64,000 bases of DNA. Source: Cryptomeria japonica (lineage: Eukaryota; Streptophyta; Pinopsida; Cupressales; Cupressaceae). The stretch covers positions 571,225,152 to 571,289,151 of the forward strand of contig NC_081410.1 of the NCBI RefSeq assembly GCF_030272615.1, given 5' to 3'. The translations under genes and the position numbers were made by a program. Shown here piece after piece: positions 1 to 13,662 of the stretch; positions within the stretch are counted from its first letter, which is position 1, and every line of letters begins with the position of its first letter. The notes beneath the pieces are model-generated. The model saw only the letters and a list, made by a program, of their open reading frames with translations, made no database searches and was not told where the DNA came from.

Positions 1-2390
1 TCTAAGGAACCAATTGATTATTCATCAGTTGCATAGAGGCTGTCAAATTTGACTCAAGGCTTGAAATGTAGGATTGACACCCTAATTATTCAAAGAACAA
101 AACTAGACCAAATCAAGGTAGGACTACCACATTAACAAAGACACACATTAGTTAGGAGAGGTTGAAGAGAAAAACAAGAAAAGAGTCTCGAACAACAATC
201 CCAAAGCAATCCATGGAACTATAAGGGTTTGACTGAGAACAAAAAAACCTAGGACTAGAGGTTCAAAACTAAAACCCTAACACAAAAGAAAGAGGAAAGA
301 AAGAAAAAACCAAACAAAATGAAGGAGAGAGAATAAAACAAATGAGCCACACCACCAAATACTAGCACACCAACAACCTAAAAAATGCACATTTTTTTCA
401 CCAAATCATAATTTAAAACACTCTAAATGCTGCACCAAATGAAGGTAAATGAGTGAAAATAAGGTTTTATAGGCCCAAAAGGGTTCATTTAATGCTAAGT
501 GTGGTAGGTGAACTCATCAAAGGTTAGGGGTTGATGCTGGTAAAGGTCACCAAGATGGTGGTCTTTTCTACCTTTGATCCTTGATCCTTGTTTAGGACAA
601 GTCGAGGATTGGGGGTATGGTTATCTCTGATCCTCGAAAGAGAAGGGCTAGGAAAAAAAGTGTGGGAGTTGAGGGTTGGGGATCCTGACTCTTAAAATAG
701 GAAAGGGAGCCTTTGATCCCCAATCTCAACAAGCCTAAGAAGGGGAAAAAGGGACAAGGAGAAAAAAGGAAAGAATGGGAAAAAAGAAAGAAAGATAGAA
801 AGAAAGGGAAGGGAAAAAAGAGAGAGGGAAACAAAAAGAGACAAAAGGGGATATGAAAAGAAGCAAAGATCAAGCGAAAAAATGGGGGCCCCATTTTCTC
901 AAGTGATAAAATGGGGTGTGAGCTATGGAGACACAACGAATAGCCCTGAACAAACAAAAATGCTCCTAGCATTTTATCAGTAATGAGGGACCACTCAGAC
1001 CAAACAATGGCTTGAAAAATAGAACTACAATACTTGACTTTGGTTACTACCTATCACAAGGATCTCAGGATTATTTGTGCATGTTAGCATCAAGTGTGTG
1101 GACAATGAATTTGTTCTGCCTAGAATTGGGGTAAGACTTTTGAAAAGAGGACCTAAATTAAAACATATGTTAGTTAATTATGTTTCTCAATATGTCCTAG
1201 GCATAGCTCTCTTGTAAGCCAAACATCAAAATCCCTGACAAAGATACCTCTGATTTTCTCATAGCATAGCTCCACTACCAGTTGGATGCCCATAGCCCTG
1301 GTGGAGATACTATAATTACATTGTTTTGATTGAGTTTCAAAGTACTTTGTGGATCTTTTCACTTTTTATTCTTCTTTTTCTATCATTTTTTCATTTAGCA
1401 CATTCCATAGTTTACTCATCATTTATTTTTTCTGAATCACCATACTTTATCTAAGGTTTGTAATAAGGGTTGAAAAGCACAATGGAATCTCAAGAAAGCA
1501 CATTCTTAAGATTTTTCTGACTTAAGTCTACTAAAAGGAGAACTTTCTCAAAACCTAGTATTTATATGGTTTAGGATATAGATAGAGTACATACAAAAAT
1601 AAGTTTGGTCAATCTTGTATGATATATATCCAATTTAGCTCTTGGTACCCCAAATGTATCTTTCAAACAAAGTCTAGGTCACTGGTAGCTTTTTTAGAAT
1701 AAATACTAATAAAGATAAATTACTACGCTACATGAAGAGATATTATTCAAAACTTTAACTAGGCATAAAACTTAATTAAAATTAATATAAAATAATAAAT
1801 ATGTTTTTTAAGAAAAAATATCTAATCAGATTACATATAATATACTTTAAAGCCATACCTATAGTAAATATTTTTCAAAGAACGAAATTAGTTTTTTCAT
1901 TACATATAAAATATTATGCAACTTTAATTAGGTATAATATTACAATCATTAATGAGCATTTGTGTAGGACAAAAAAATAAAATGACATGAAGTATATGTA
2001 ATCTTAAAAAAAATGCCTATAATGTATTATTTTATCCAAATAAAGTATAATAAAATATTTTATCCAATTGTAAAGTATAATTAAAACCATATATAGTAGT
2101 AAATATTATATTTTAATCAAACCATCCAATGAGTTTCTCTATTGATTACTAACGCTAAAAGGTTTTAGTCATAATAAATATTTTGAAAATTAAACAAAAT
2201 AAAATATATATTACATAAAAATACTATTCAAAATTTTAATCAATCATAAAATTTAATTAAAAACTATTAAAAATCATACATATAATATTTGACACAAAAC
2301 ATTTAATCAAATTGTTCATAGTTGTTATAGAATAATACTTTAAAGCTATTTTTATAATAAATATTTTCTTTGCATTGCATATAACATATT
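1..2390. other. Gene-poor AT-rich intergenic DNA
   Basis: No gene is recognised here. Positions 640-880 are a purine-rich low-complexity stretch (runs such as gaaagaaag), which makes a spurious open frame on the opposite strand. From about 1740 the DNA becomes very AT-rich and holds approximate direct copies: 1740-1880 resembles 2215-2375 (both run from 'attcaaaa.ttt.a' through a 'ttaaagc.at' block to 'aaatatttt'). This suggests an old local duplication about 480 bp apart. Confidence 0.5.
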
Positions 2391-2393
2391 ATG

Positions 2394-3285
2394 GAAAGGT
2401 AATCTTGAAATAAATGTATAAGCTAATATTTTTCTAGATTTGATATCAAGTTTATTTATTGATTCATTTTTATAGAAATAAACATTGCCAATTTAATGAT
2501 TTGGCCGATATGCATGATAAATGTTGGGGACAAGTGGAGACCTTGGCTACTTGCATAGGCAACCTTTAAATAAAGTGTCTACAATCAATAAGCTAAGATT
2601 TTTCTAGATTTAATATCAAATTAATTTATTGATTCATTTTTATAGAAATAAGCATTGCCAATTTGTTGGTTTGACCAAAGTTATTGGCAAGTGAGGACCA
2701 CAACTACTTGCACAGGCAACCTTGAACTTAAATGTCTACAATGCATAGGCTAAGAGTTTTCTAGATTTAATACCAAATTTATTTATTGATTCATTTTTAT
2801 AGAAATAAACATTGTCAATTTATTGATTTGATCGATATGCATGATAAATGATGTTGGTAAGTGGGGGACCTTGACTACTTGCATAAATAACCTTAAAATG
2901 AAGTGTCTAAAACAAATAGACTAAGATTTTTCCAGATTTGATATCAACTTTATTTACTAATTCATTTTTATAGAAATAAACATTGTCAATTTATTGATTT
3001 AACAGATATATATATATATATATGACGAACTTTATTGGCAAGTGTGGACCCCACTTACTTGTATAGATAAACCTGAAATAAAATGTCAACAATGCATATG
3101 CTAAGATTTTTCTAGATTTAAAATCACATTTATTTATTAATTTGATCGGAATGCACAAGTGGGGACTCCACTAGTTGTCTTTGCAATAAAGTGTCTACAA
3201 TACATGGAGAGTTTTCTAGATTTGATATCTAATTTATTATAGATATAAACATTGCCAATTTATTTGATTTAACATGCACGATGAA
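2394..3285. repeat. Degenerate tandem array downstream of the P450 gene
   Basis: A unit of about 157-180 bp is repeated head to tail. The shared core 'tttctagattt.atatca' falls at about 2431, 2601, 2758, 2929 (as tttccagatt), 3109 and 3213. Each full unit then carries 'tttttatagaaataaacattg.caattta', an 'aagtg.ggacc' box, 'acttgcataggcaacctt' and 'aagtgtctacaat'. A partial unit lies at the left end (2394-2427). The last units are shortened (104 bp, then about 75 bp). The final unit ends about 5 bp before the P450 stop codon at 3289, so the array supplies the region where the 3' UTR should lie. Several 'tttatt' words (AATAAA on the minus strand) occur inside it, including 3233-3238 and 3259-3264. 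Confidence 0.85.
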
Positions 3286-3288
3286 CAA

Positions 3289-4906
3289 CTACTGCTCATA
3301 TATATGATGAGGGAGACGTGGTACAGGGATTGCACCCAACTCTGTAGGCTTCTTTAGAGTAATTCCAAACTCGTCGGCCATGTCCATCTGCTCGCACCTC
3401 ATCCCGTCTGGAAGTAACCACTCAAACGAATGAAGTAAAGAAGCCAAAACAAAATGAACCATACAGCTTCCCAATGGAAGCCCTGGACAAATTCTTCTCC
3501 CCGCTCCGAATGGAATTAGCTCAAAGTTTTGTCCCCCATACTCCATCCTGCTATTCTCGCCCTCCAAAAATCTCTTGGGCATAAATTCCGAAGGTTCGTT
3601 CCAAATTGCAGGGTCCCTCGCAATGGCCCAAAAGTTCACAGTCACCTGGCTGTGTTTGGGTATGAGAAATCCTCCGATCACACATGAGCTGTCAGCTCTG
3701 TGGGGGACCAGCAGAGGAACCGTCGGGTGCAATCGGAGTATTTCTTTAACTGCTGCATGGAGATAAGGCAGACGATCTAAGTCAGGTTCTTCCACTCTTC
3801 TCTTGCAACCAACTACTTCATCCAATTCTTCTCTGAGTCGGTTTAATTTCTCGGGATTTCGAATGAATTCTGCCATGGCCCATTCTAATGTTGTAGTGCT
3901 CGTTTCAGTACCTGCCATAAACAATTCCTGAAACTAGAAAGCACAATTAGAGATCTATAAAAAACATAAAGAGATTTATAAACTTTTGAGTTATTCGACT
4001 CTTCTGAGTACTTACAAATATCAAGGATCGGACATCGACGAGCGTGAACTCTTCACTTCGGCAATCTACCAGAACATCCAGAAAGTCCTTCTCGGAGTCA
4101 ATGCGCTGAACGCCTTGGCTAGTCGTGGCGAGCCTTTTCTGTATGAATGTATCGGAAAAGTCATACATGGCCTTTATATGCCTGGCCATCTGATGGGATA
4201 TGTCCCGGGGCTCCAGGAACCGGAGAAACTGGAAAAAGTCCACCAGATTGTGCATTCCACCGAGTTTCATCATTGCCCAGATGGTATCTTTGAGCCCCGA
4301 AGAAGCTGGATTGCGTGGATCGAAGACGTCTGTGCTGAAGATCATGTTGCCTAACAAATTCAGAGACGTGAAGAACACCGTCCGCCCGATGTTCACAACC
4401 TTTCCCTTGTCCTCGAAAATATGTCGAATCGTACGAAATACTTGATTTCTTCTGAGATGTTGCAGAGCTTCGAGTCTTTTGGGGCTGAAGAGCTCAACAG
4501 TTGAAATGCGACGGAGATGGCGCCAGTGAGGTCCGTATTGCCCCCAAATCAGTGAGGTCTTGTGATGGGACAGAGACTTGAAGGCTTCTATCACTGTTCG
4601 CCCCGCCAAGATGTTGTTGTGCGTTTTGAAGACCTCGTTGGCCATGGCAGGAGAGGAGACCACCACCACTGTTCTCATGCCCAGACGGAGAGTCATCAGT
4701 GGACCGTATTTCACAGAAAGGGCAAAGAAAGACTCGTGTGGCCTTTTCCCCAGTTGAAAGAGGTTTCCCACATTAGGCCATGGAGGAGGTCCAGGAGGAA
4801 GAGGAAGCCTTGTCCTCCTACATCTTCTCCATAGGAAGAAGAATAACATGAGTGAAGCAGCAGTAGGCAGAAGAGAGGACCGAGAAAGCGCTGGAATATC
4901 CATCAT
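3289..4906 (-). CDS. Cytochrome P450, A-type, CYP76-like (two exons)
   Basis: Predicted haem-thiolate monooxygenase, anchored in the ER and using a P450 reductase. The substrate is unknown; relatives often oxidise terpenoids. Exon 1 is 4016-4906 and exon 2 is 3289-3927. The 88-bp intron (3928-4015) has a GTAAGT donor and a TTTCAG acceptor, in phase 0. The product is 509 aa, normal for the family. In order: N-terminal anchor with FFFLW, proline-rich hinge PLPPGPPPWPNVGN, C-helix HWRHLRR, I-helix AGTETS (302-307), K-helix EILR (359-362), PKRF in place of PERF, and haem loop PFGAGRRICPG (436-446, Cys444). The C-terminal stretch MVHFVLASLLHSFEW and FGITLKK fit CYP76 best, with conifer CYP76AA or CYP750 as alternatives. 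The first of two adjacent ATGs (4901-4906) is chosen as start. No frameshift or missing catalytic residue is seen. A weak AAATATTATT lies about 70 bp upstream; no clear TATA box is visible. Confidence 0.93.
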
Positions 4907-6070
4907 TTCTGCTGCCTAGGTAAAGTGGTGGCAGACTACCCATTTAATGAGTTTTCCGTGGCAGACAACAGGTGAATAATATTTGTTGTCGCTGCTTTTG
5001 GAACGCATGACTCCTAAGAACAGTATAAAATGTTGAATACTTTTTACTTTGGAAACGTGTACATTTTACGCCGCGCATTTCTCGTAGCACATTTTTTAAG
5101 CGTTCCCTGCTAGAGAGGTATGATTTATATTAATTTTTTATTCTCATACATGTAATGATTTTGTGTAAGGTTGAGTGGACACATTTTTTTTATCTCTCAT
5201 TTTATATAAGAGACACACTTTAATTATATATTAATTATATCTATTCATACACATATTAGTATATATTGTAATATTTATTTGATTTAATTGTTTTCATGTT
5301 CTGTGTCTTTTTATTCTAGACGCATGATCAATATCATAATTGTAAATGTATTTCTTAATTTTAAAAGTTTTAAGCTTTGACTAACTTATACCAATTCCTT
5401 TCTTGTCACTAAATATAAGTTTAGAAACTTTTTTTTTATGTCCTTGTATTCAAAAGTATTCAATTGTATTGATTTGTTATCTTAACTTCTAAGTTTTCAT
5501 CATATTTAAAGAGTGAAACACTTCAATTTGACGCTCTAAAACAAACCTAGATATGCCCATTCAACCTAAGAAAATTCATATAACTAAGATTTGATCTCTT
5601 TTATCTTTTATACATTCTTTTGGGTTGAACTAGGAGATAGTCCATCAAAGGTATTTTAATTTTTTTTTAGTTTCAAATATCAAAAGAGGCAAAGAGAGCA
5701 AAGGAAAATAAAGTGAGTCTAGAACCATAATTGTGCAAATTACTTAATCATTTTTACATGTACATGAAATTTCTATGAGCATTAATTTGACCCTATTTTA
5801 TGGTGTTAGCCTCTTGCTAACATTGTAACTTCTTGTATTTTACTATTCAAATTTTCTTTTTCTTTTTTTTCGAAACCTCATATATATATACATAAATTGC
5901 ATAAATTATTTGCACTTTATAAGTTGCATTCTTTTCTATTTCATTTAATTTTTACTAGCTTATCCCATGCTACTTATCATTAATCTTTATGAACACTTTC
6001 AGAAACCAAGTTATTTAATAGACTAATGAATAATGAAGGATTTATTCATATTATATTGAAGTTGGTATTG
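4907..6070. other. P450 upstream region and AT-rich intergenic DNA
   Basis: This is sequence 5' of the P450 on its own strand, followed by AT-rich DNA. A direct repeat gtggcagac occurs at about 4928 and 4959, close to the start codon. No other gene, RNA or clear promoter element is recognised. Confidence 0.4.
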
Positions 6071-6079
6071 TTGTAGAAG

Positions 6080-6860
6080 ATCTAAAGTAGTGCGAGCATG
6101 TTGACTAATAATATTTAAAGACTTACTAGACATAAAAATATCATGTAAGAACACAATGATAAACCTGCCTAGCTAAGCTTTGAATCATTAATGAGAAACA
6201 TAAATATAGCAAGAGAACTACTCAATCTGAAAGACATCACTAAACATTCATAAAGCCTAGATCTCATTTTGAAAGTAGTTTTCCAACAATCAATAGGCTA
6301 TATTAATACTTGATGATAGCCTAAAGTGACATCTGACTGTGTGAAATACTAATGTGATCTAGAAGGTTACCAATCCTTGGAAAATGATATATAAATTATT
6401 TATAGTGATTTTTCTAAGGCTCTTTAGCTTATGAACATTCCTCACTCATCTTGCTCTTTTTGAGGAACCATGATAGTAGGAGAACCACAAGGAAAGCTAC
6501 TATGTTTTATCATCCCTTATTCCATAATCTTTTTGTTCCACTTCTCTATTTTCATAACTTCAATTTATGAGAGGTAGTATGCTACAAAAATTATCAAGGA
6601 AAACCTTAGAACATAATCTATAAAATGATAGATAGTTTTATAAGGTGGTAAAAATTTTGGCTCTTGAAAAATATATGAAAATAACTCCACTAAAAAACTT
6701 ATCATACTAGGATTACATAATTTATTTCCATTTTCCTTCTTATCTTGGTGAATGATGTGGATTGAAGATTATTCTGATAAGTTGTCATGTTTAATATCGG
6801 GCTTTCCTAAAATAAAATTTGATTTAGCAGTAGAAGAAAAGGTAAGCTTATACATGCCTT
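6080..6860 (-). pseudogene. Ty3/gypsy reverse-transcriptase remnant (minus strand)
   Basis: No long frame survives, but reading the minus strand with stops and frameshifts gives the order of a gypsy pol domain. Upstream is 'QEPKFLPPYKT' (like the QEP.LPP block before RT), then 'SPTIMVPQKE' and a degraded 'YRALEK', then GYHQV (6307-6321), 'TTFKMRSRLYE', and 'IVFLHDIFMSSKS' (catalytic loop about 6131-6157). The catalytic FxDD reads LHD, so it is dead. It is the same family as the plus-strand remnant at 7080-7430. The family assignment rests on motif order, not on an alignment score. Confidence 0.72.
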
Positions 6861-7079
6861 GCCATCTATTATAGATTGGTATGTGTTTAAGCATACATCT
6901 CGAATTACATTACAATCAAACTAGAATGGCCATCCAAGAAAGATATTTGAGCAATTTAATGGTGTTACATCACATCAAACTATACTTTATGAAGTCCCAA
7001 GTGCAAAGGTCATTGCTCAAACATGTACTATTTCCCCTTTCTAGTTCTCATAGATCTAAACTCCTTGAAATTTTCATTT

Positions 7080-7430
7080 AAGAAACTACTTTCAAAACTA
7101 AATATAGGCTTTTATGAATGGCTAGAGATGTATTTTTGGCTGAATAATTCTAAAGCTACATTTTTGTTTCTCATTGATGGCAGTTTTAGAGTTCACCTAT
7201 GAAAATTTATCATTGTGTATTTACATGATATTCATGTGTTCATTAATTCTATGTAAAATCATAATAAACATGTTTGCACTGCTTTATATGTTGTACAATG
7301 ATACCAAATTCAATCTAAGATGAGAAAATGCATCTTTATTTAGCACTTTATTAAGTAGTTATTTTTTATTTGATCATGGTGAAGTACATGTAGACCCTAA
7401 AATAGTGAAATTGTTCTACAAAACTAAAGA
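7080..7430 (+). pseudogene. Ty3/gypsy reverse-transcriptase remnant (plus strand)
   Basis: The plus strand gives 'TTFKTKYRLL' (about 7085), then 'ATFLFLIDG', 'IIVYLHDIHVF' (about 7210-7240) and 'FLFDHGEVHVDPKIVKL' (about 7352-7415). The last matches the block after the RT palm, where gypsy elements read L.G..VS..GI.VDP.KI. The sequence is broken by stops and small indels. It shares nucleotide phrases with the minus-strand remnant at 6110-6300 ('aactactttcaaaa', 'tttgtttctcatt', 'tacatgatatt'), so the pair forms an inverted repeat. Both read LHD where active RTs have DD. Confidence 0.7.
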
Positions 7431-7682
7431 GTTCCCTAGGGAACATGAATTACAATAGAAAATTCCCTCATAATTTTTCTTATTTTTCTTGACCTATTGA
7501 TAAATTGTTTAATTTTGTTTTCATAGTATACAACCACAAATCAAACATTAAAATAGCTTATGTAGGTAATGAAAATGAAAAATGATGAAAAAATTGATTG
7601 ATTATACTTGAATATAGGCGGGTGTACATATATATGAAGATATACAGTTGAATAATATTTAATTTTAATATATGTTTGCAAT

Positions 7683-8990
<1,308 letters not shown>

Positions 8991-11969
8991 AAGGAGACAA
9001 GGGGAACACATCTAATTAAATGTAATGAATTTTCATTATTATTTGTAATTTCATAAAAAGACATAACAATTGACATCAATTTCAAACTTAAATATAAATA
9101 AAACATTAAAATAGACACACACACACATATATAATATCAATATAGTTAAATTACCTTAAATAAATTAAATTTAAAAACTAAGACCATCCTTCAAAGAAAT
9201 TATTAACAAAATATAATATATTTAAATTGTTAAAACCAACTACAAGTAAAAGCAAACTTAAAAATTTAAAAATAAAATGAGACAAATAAAAAAGATTAAA
9301 AATCAATTGTAATTTATGATAACAAAACATTATGACTATATTTAAGAAGAGAACATGTAAATTATTCCCATATTCTAAAATAATTTTTCTTTAAAGTTTT
9401 TATAAGATAACAAGGGCATTATTTTTTTTAATATGGATCTAGGCTAGGAACACTCAAAATTTATTGTAAAAGATTTAAACATTTTCCTTTAACTTGGTGC
9501 ACCCCTAAGATACTATCAATGATAGATTATAATTGCTAGGTGATTCATAGGCATTAGAATAAGTTTGATTGAATTTGAATGATTGTTCTCTTGATTGCAA
9601 TAAATATTTCCTACTTATGTATTTAGAGGTGATTAATTAGGGCATCATGAGACTTTTGAATTGAATGTAATCATTTTTTTATAAAAAACATAACATCAAT
9701 TTGAAAAATATTTGTGCAAAGTTAGCTTTGGACCAAACTATAAGATGTTATATGTTGGCTAAATGTCTGGTTTAATTTTTCTTCATTTAATTGCCCTTAG
9801 GATTGTGCTTGCAACGACAACTTCACACTTGTAAACACACCCATAGTTAGACAACCAAGTTACATTTTTTCTAATGGTATTAGATTATTTGATTAAGTAT
9901 CATAATTAGACAAATAAGTAAATCAGGTTAAAAAAAAATTCCCATACATACAAATATAAATAATAAGGCTAAGTATGTAGAGTCCAACTACACATCAAAC
10001 TATATTTTTTTATAACCATATAAATACATTAAAATATTAATCCAAATTAAATAAAAAAATGCATCAAAGGATGTATTTCTTGCTGTCAAAATATTATAAA
10101 TATATTAAATATCACATTAATTTCATTATAATGCTTTTTTATAGTTCATTTTAATAATCCTTTCCAATTATTCAATTAAAAAATTCAATTTATATTGAGC
10201 TTTTTATCTTTCCTCAAACAATTAATGAAGAAGTTGATCTATTATTATAATATGTTTGTATAATTTGACGTGTCAATGATATAACATTTATATAGTTGAG
10301 AGAATACATTATTCAATCATAATCATTGTATTTTTTTTTAATACAATATTTGGAATAGAAAATAAATAAATTATATATATTAAAAAATATAAAAAATCAG
10401 TAGACTTTATGTTTATAATCTTCAACCATTATAATCAAGAATTATGAATGAAATTCCTTTATAAATTTTATCTTTCTAACTATAGAAAAAAAGGAAACAT
10501 AAATTAAAATCTTATGTTAAAAATTAAAAAATTGTAGTTTTGAATTTCTAAATTTTAGTAACTATCTTTAAAATTATGAAATTCTCTTCAAAATTATTTA
10601 GAATCTTATATATAATCTTTAAAAAAATAAAAATAAAAATAACTTATACTTTATTATATAAATCATATAATTCAATCTAATGCTCGCTTTCTATTATGGA
10701 TATCCTCATTTTCTGTTATGGATAATAAAAAAATTATTTCACTTTGAGTTTGAGGAGATATTTAATTGAAATGTTACAAATTGACATAAAAGTAGACTTA
10801 CCTTTAGAATGTGGGTAAATTCAACTGTACAAATAATTTAAATTATATTTAGAGTGGGAAATGCCAACAAATTATAGATAACTACTTTACTGCCTACTGA
10901 TTTGTATCAGTGGCTGGATCTATTTATCTGAATAACTTTAAAAATGAAGGGGAAAGCAGAGAATGAAGAATAGTGGGTTGTATTCAATTTTTTGTTCTTT
11001 TCAACTAATTGATTGGGCCTTACCCCACAAACTATGGAGGTCACATTCCTTGGGGGGTTTCATCTCAACACTTTAGCCTACTGAAGTATTGTTGAGGATT
11101 GGTAAAATTGTTTTAAGATTTAAGTTATATGTTTTTGAATCAAGCTATTGTTTTTTTTAATTAAGTTATATATAGGTATAGATAAAATGTATAGGCATAT
11201 CTAACATACAAAGGTAGACATTAATCATCTTAGTTAAGGATGAAAAAGATAATACATGGTCAAATAAAAATTTCAAAGAGAAGACATTCATATCCATCAA
11301 ATATAATAACTTTTACTGTATCACAAATATATGTCATGCAAAATGGATGATAGGAACATGACATAACCCAATAATAAAGTGCACAAGTTAGTCAAGGAAT
11401 GAGCCCTAACATGTACCATGATGATGAGATATCTTAGGGTGGGAGGATAGAAAAGAGATAGATCATAATGTAATCCTACCCTAATTCGAAATGAATAAGT
11501 AAATGTATATCAATTTCTTAAGAAATTTAAATTTAGATGAAAAACAGAGTTATGTTAGAATTGATAAAATTTAATGTTGACTATTCATATATGCTAGAGT
11601 TGTACTCTACAACATATCTACTACATATATGAGTACTAAATAAATTATATTGTTGTTATATATTATCTTTTATACAATTTAAACTACTAAATTCATTTTC
11701 AAAACAATATTATTATTGTATTTATATTTCATATTTTCTTGTATGAAATATTATATGTACATTAATTATTTATTTTGTTTATATTTCATTAAATTTAATA
11801 TTGCATATTTCTATATAACATGTAATAATAAATATAGTTTAAATATATTTTTTAATAAACATAATATACTTTTCAATAGTAAATATAAAAAATTCCTAAA
11901 CATATAATATATTTAATATTTTAATTAGTAATAATGTAAAAAACACAACTAAGTACTTTTATTACTATA
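8991..11969. other. AT-rich intergenic DNA
   Basis: About 3 kb of strongly AT-rich sequence with short poly-A and poly-T runs and a small (AC)n at about 9115-9128. I looked for TE motifs, tRNA boxes and coding frames on both strands and recognise none. The open frame at 11716-11907 is only AT-biased sequence. Confidence 0.5.
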
Positions 11970-12655
11970 TCTCCCTCTCTTGCTATCATTCCCTTTTTTT
12001 ATATCTCTCTACTCTCTCATCTCTCATCTCTCTCCCTCCCTCTCCATATCTATTTTTATCTCTCCATTTTTCTCCCTCACACACACACATACCCCATTTC
12101 TCCCTCCCTATCTATATTTGTATCACTATCTCTCTAACTTTCCCCCTCTCCTTCTCTCCCCCTCTCTGTACACCACTCTCTTTATTACTTGTCTATGCCA
12201 CCTTCTTTCTCTCTTACTCATTACCCTCTCTATCTGTATATTGCTATCTCCACCTTCCCCTCTCTATCTTTGAATCCTTATCTCTACTCTCTTTTATCAA
12301 CTCTATGTATTTTTATCTATATCTATATCTCTCTCCACCACCCCCACTCTTTTGTATCTTTTTCTATCCATATCTCTCCAAATATATGTATTTCTATCTC
12401 TCTATTTTTCACTAATTAACCATCCAAACATATTCGGCATACCCTTTCCATCTTCATAGATATCTATATCTATATATCTTCACCTCTCTATCTCAATTCG
12501 TCCATACTTCTTCTTCCATCTAGATCTCTTTATGTCTATCTTATTATCTCTCTATCTATCTAAACGCCTATATTTATCCCTCCCTTCATCTCTCTATATA
12601 TCACTTTCCATCTCTATCTTTATCTTTCTATCTCTCCCTCTCTATATATGTAAAC
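11970..12655. repeat. CT-rich low-complexity tract
   Basis: Pyrimidine-rich on the plus strand, built from degenerate 'ctctatctatctctccctc' words. It ends at the left boundary of the PPR pseudogene copy. Open frames through it encode Ser/Leu/Tyr/Pro low-complexity peptides and are not genes. Similar tracts occur at 37029-37150, 50359-50610, 54330-54585 and 55005-55780. Confidence 0.88.
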
Positions 12656-12657
12656 CT

Positions 12658-13358
12658 GGCTTAACCGACACACGTGAAGCTTTGATTGCTTTGATGTGTT
12701 GAGCCCACTCTAACTTTTAGCTAACATATCCTATTCACAGTGTTCCCGTTTATAGATTTTTGGTTTCCACGATTTCTTTGGCAAACGTCCATACCCTCTC
12801 ATCAGTTCAGTTCAAAGAATAGTCACCGTTAGCATTTGAATTTAAAAAACTTTCCGCCTAGAAGTTTGAAAGCATTGGATGGCACAAAAGAAGCAGGAAC
12901 TCCCCTTGTTTGATTGTTGTCATGGAAGATTTTTTCTAGTTGCAAAGATTTGTATCCCTGCTAGGCTCCTTATGCGAGTGGTTTCTGCAACAAACAAAAG
13001 ACATGGGCATACTCACAATGGAGTTATTGAATGGGAGTTTTGGAACAGGGTATAGGCATTCATCAAAGCATAACAAAAGGGCAATTATTGGCTGATCATA
13101 CTAAGGGAAATACTTTGGTAGATATGCATCCAAATTGTGGAAGCATAGATAGGGAAAATGAACTATTTGACCAGATGCCTCAAAGAAATGTGGTAGCATG
13201 GAACCTATTTAATTGCAGGATATGCACAAAATGTGTTTCTTGTGAAGGATTCATAAAATCTAAAACAAATGCGATTAGTAGTTGTAAACCCAGACTCTGC
13301 AACATTTGCCAATATCTTCTCAGGCCAAGCAAAAATGGGAGCTTTACAATGGAGTTTG
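12658..13358 (+). pseudogene. PPR gene fragment, copy A, left part
   Basis: Degenerate pentatricopeptide-repeat gene; intact relatives are organelle RNA-binding proteins. An open 58-codon head starts at ATG 12879 and stops at 13053-13055. It begins MAQKKQELPLFDCCHGRFFL and could be an organelle-targeting leader (inference). After a frameshift come PPR phrases: 'LVDMHPNCGSIDRENELFDQ' (about 13110-13170) and 'MPQRNVVAWN', then 'MRLVVVNPDSATFA' in another frame (about 13269). These match the LIDMY.KCGSI..A.ELFD.MP.RNVVSW pattern of plant PPRs. The copy is cut at 13358 by the copia element and resumes at 18762. It is homologous, in inverted orientation, to 35690-37027. Confidence 0.82.
13354..13358. 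repeat. Target site duplication GTTTG, left (copia-1)
   Basis: GTTTG directly before the 5' LTR is repeated at 18762-18766 directly after the 3' LTR. Removing the element restores a join that matches the uninterrupted second PPR copy ('ggagt.tggacatc'). Confidence 0.93.
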
Positions 13359-13660
13359 TGTTGGAAGTTGAAGTCCAACGGACTCCTTCCTTGTTTGCTG
13401 CCAAAACTCTTGGCTATTCATATTCTCTTTGCAAGCTCTTTAAGATCTAATTGTAATTCATTTCTGAAGGTAAATTGCTGGAGTTGAATGCAGCTATGTG
13501 TGTAAAACCATATTGGTGATTAATAAATTGATTCCCTTGCTTCAAGTGTGGATGTAGGCAATTGCCGAACCACGATAAAATCTATGTGTCTCTTTGTTTG
13601 TGTTGTGTGTTGTTAATTCTATTTATCAGTTGTTTTCAATTTGATTTCTTCATCCTAACA
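13359..13660 (+). repeat. 5' LTR of copia-1
   Basis: Begins TGTTGGAAG and ends CCTAACA (TG...CA). Same length (302 bp) as the 3' LTR at 18460-18761, with substitutions only. Confidence 0.95.
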
Positions 13661-13662
13661 AT

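Noticed and set aside
592-972. 126-codon minus-strand open frame
   Set aside because: Phe/Leu/Ser/Pro low complexity from a purine-rich stretch; no domain and no splice or start context.
3575-4834. Plus-strand frames opposite the P450
   Set aside because: Antisense shadows of the P450 exons; their peptides have no domain and the minus strand explains the coding bias.
6881-7081. 66-codon plus frame between the two gypsy remnants
   Set aside because: No RT, protease or gag motif could be matched; probably decayed element DNA.
11980-12419. Plus-strand frames in the CT tract
   Set aside because: Low-complexity translation of degenerate CTCTATC repeats; same for 50352-50707, 54273-54582 and 55017-55831.
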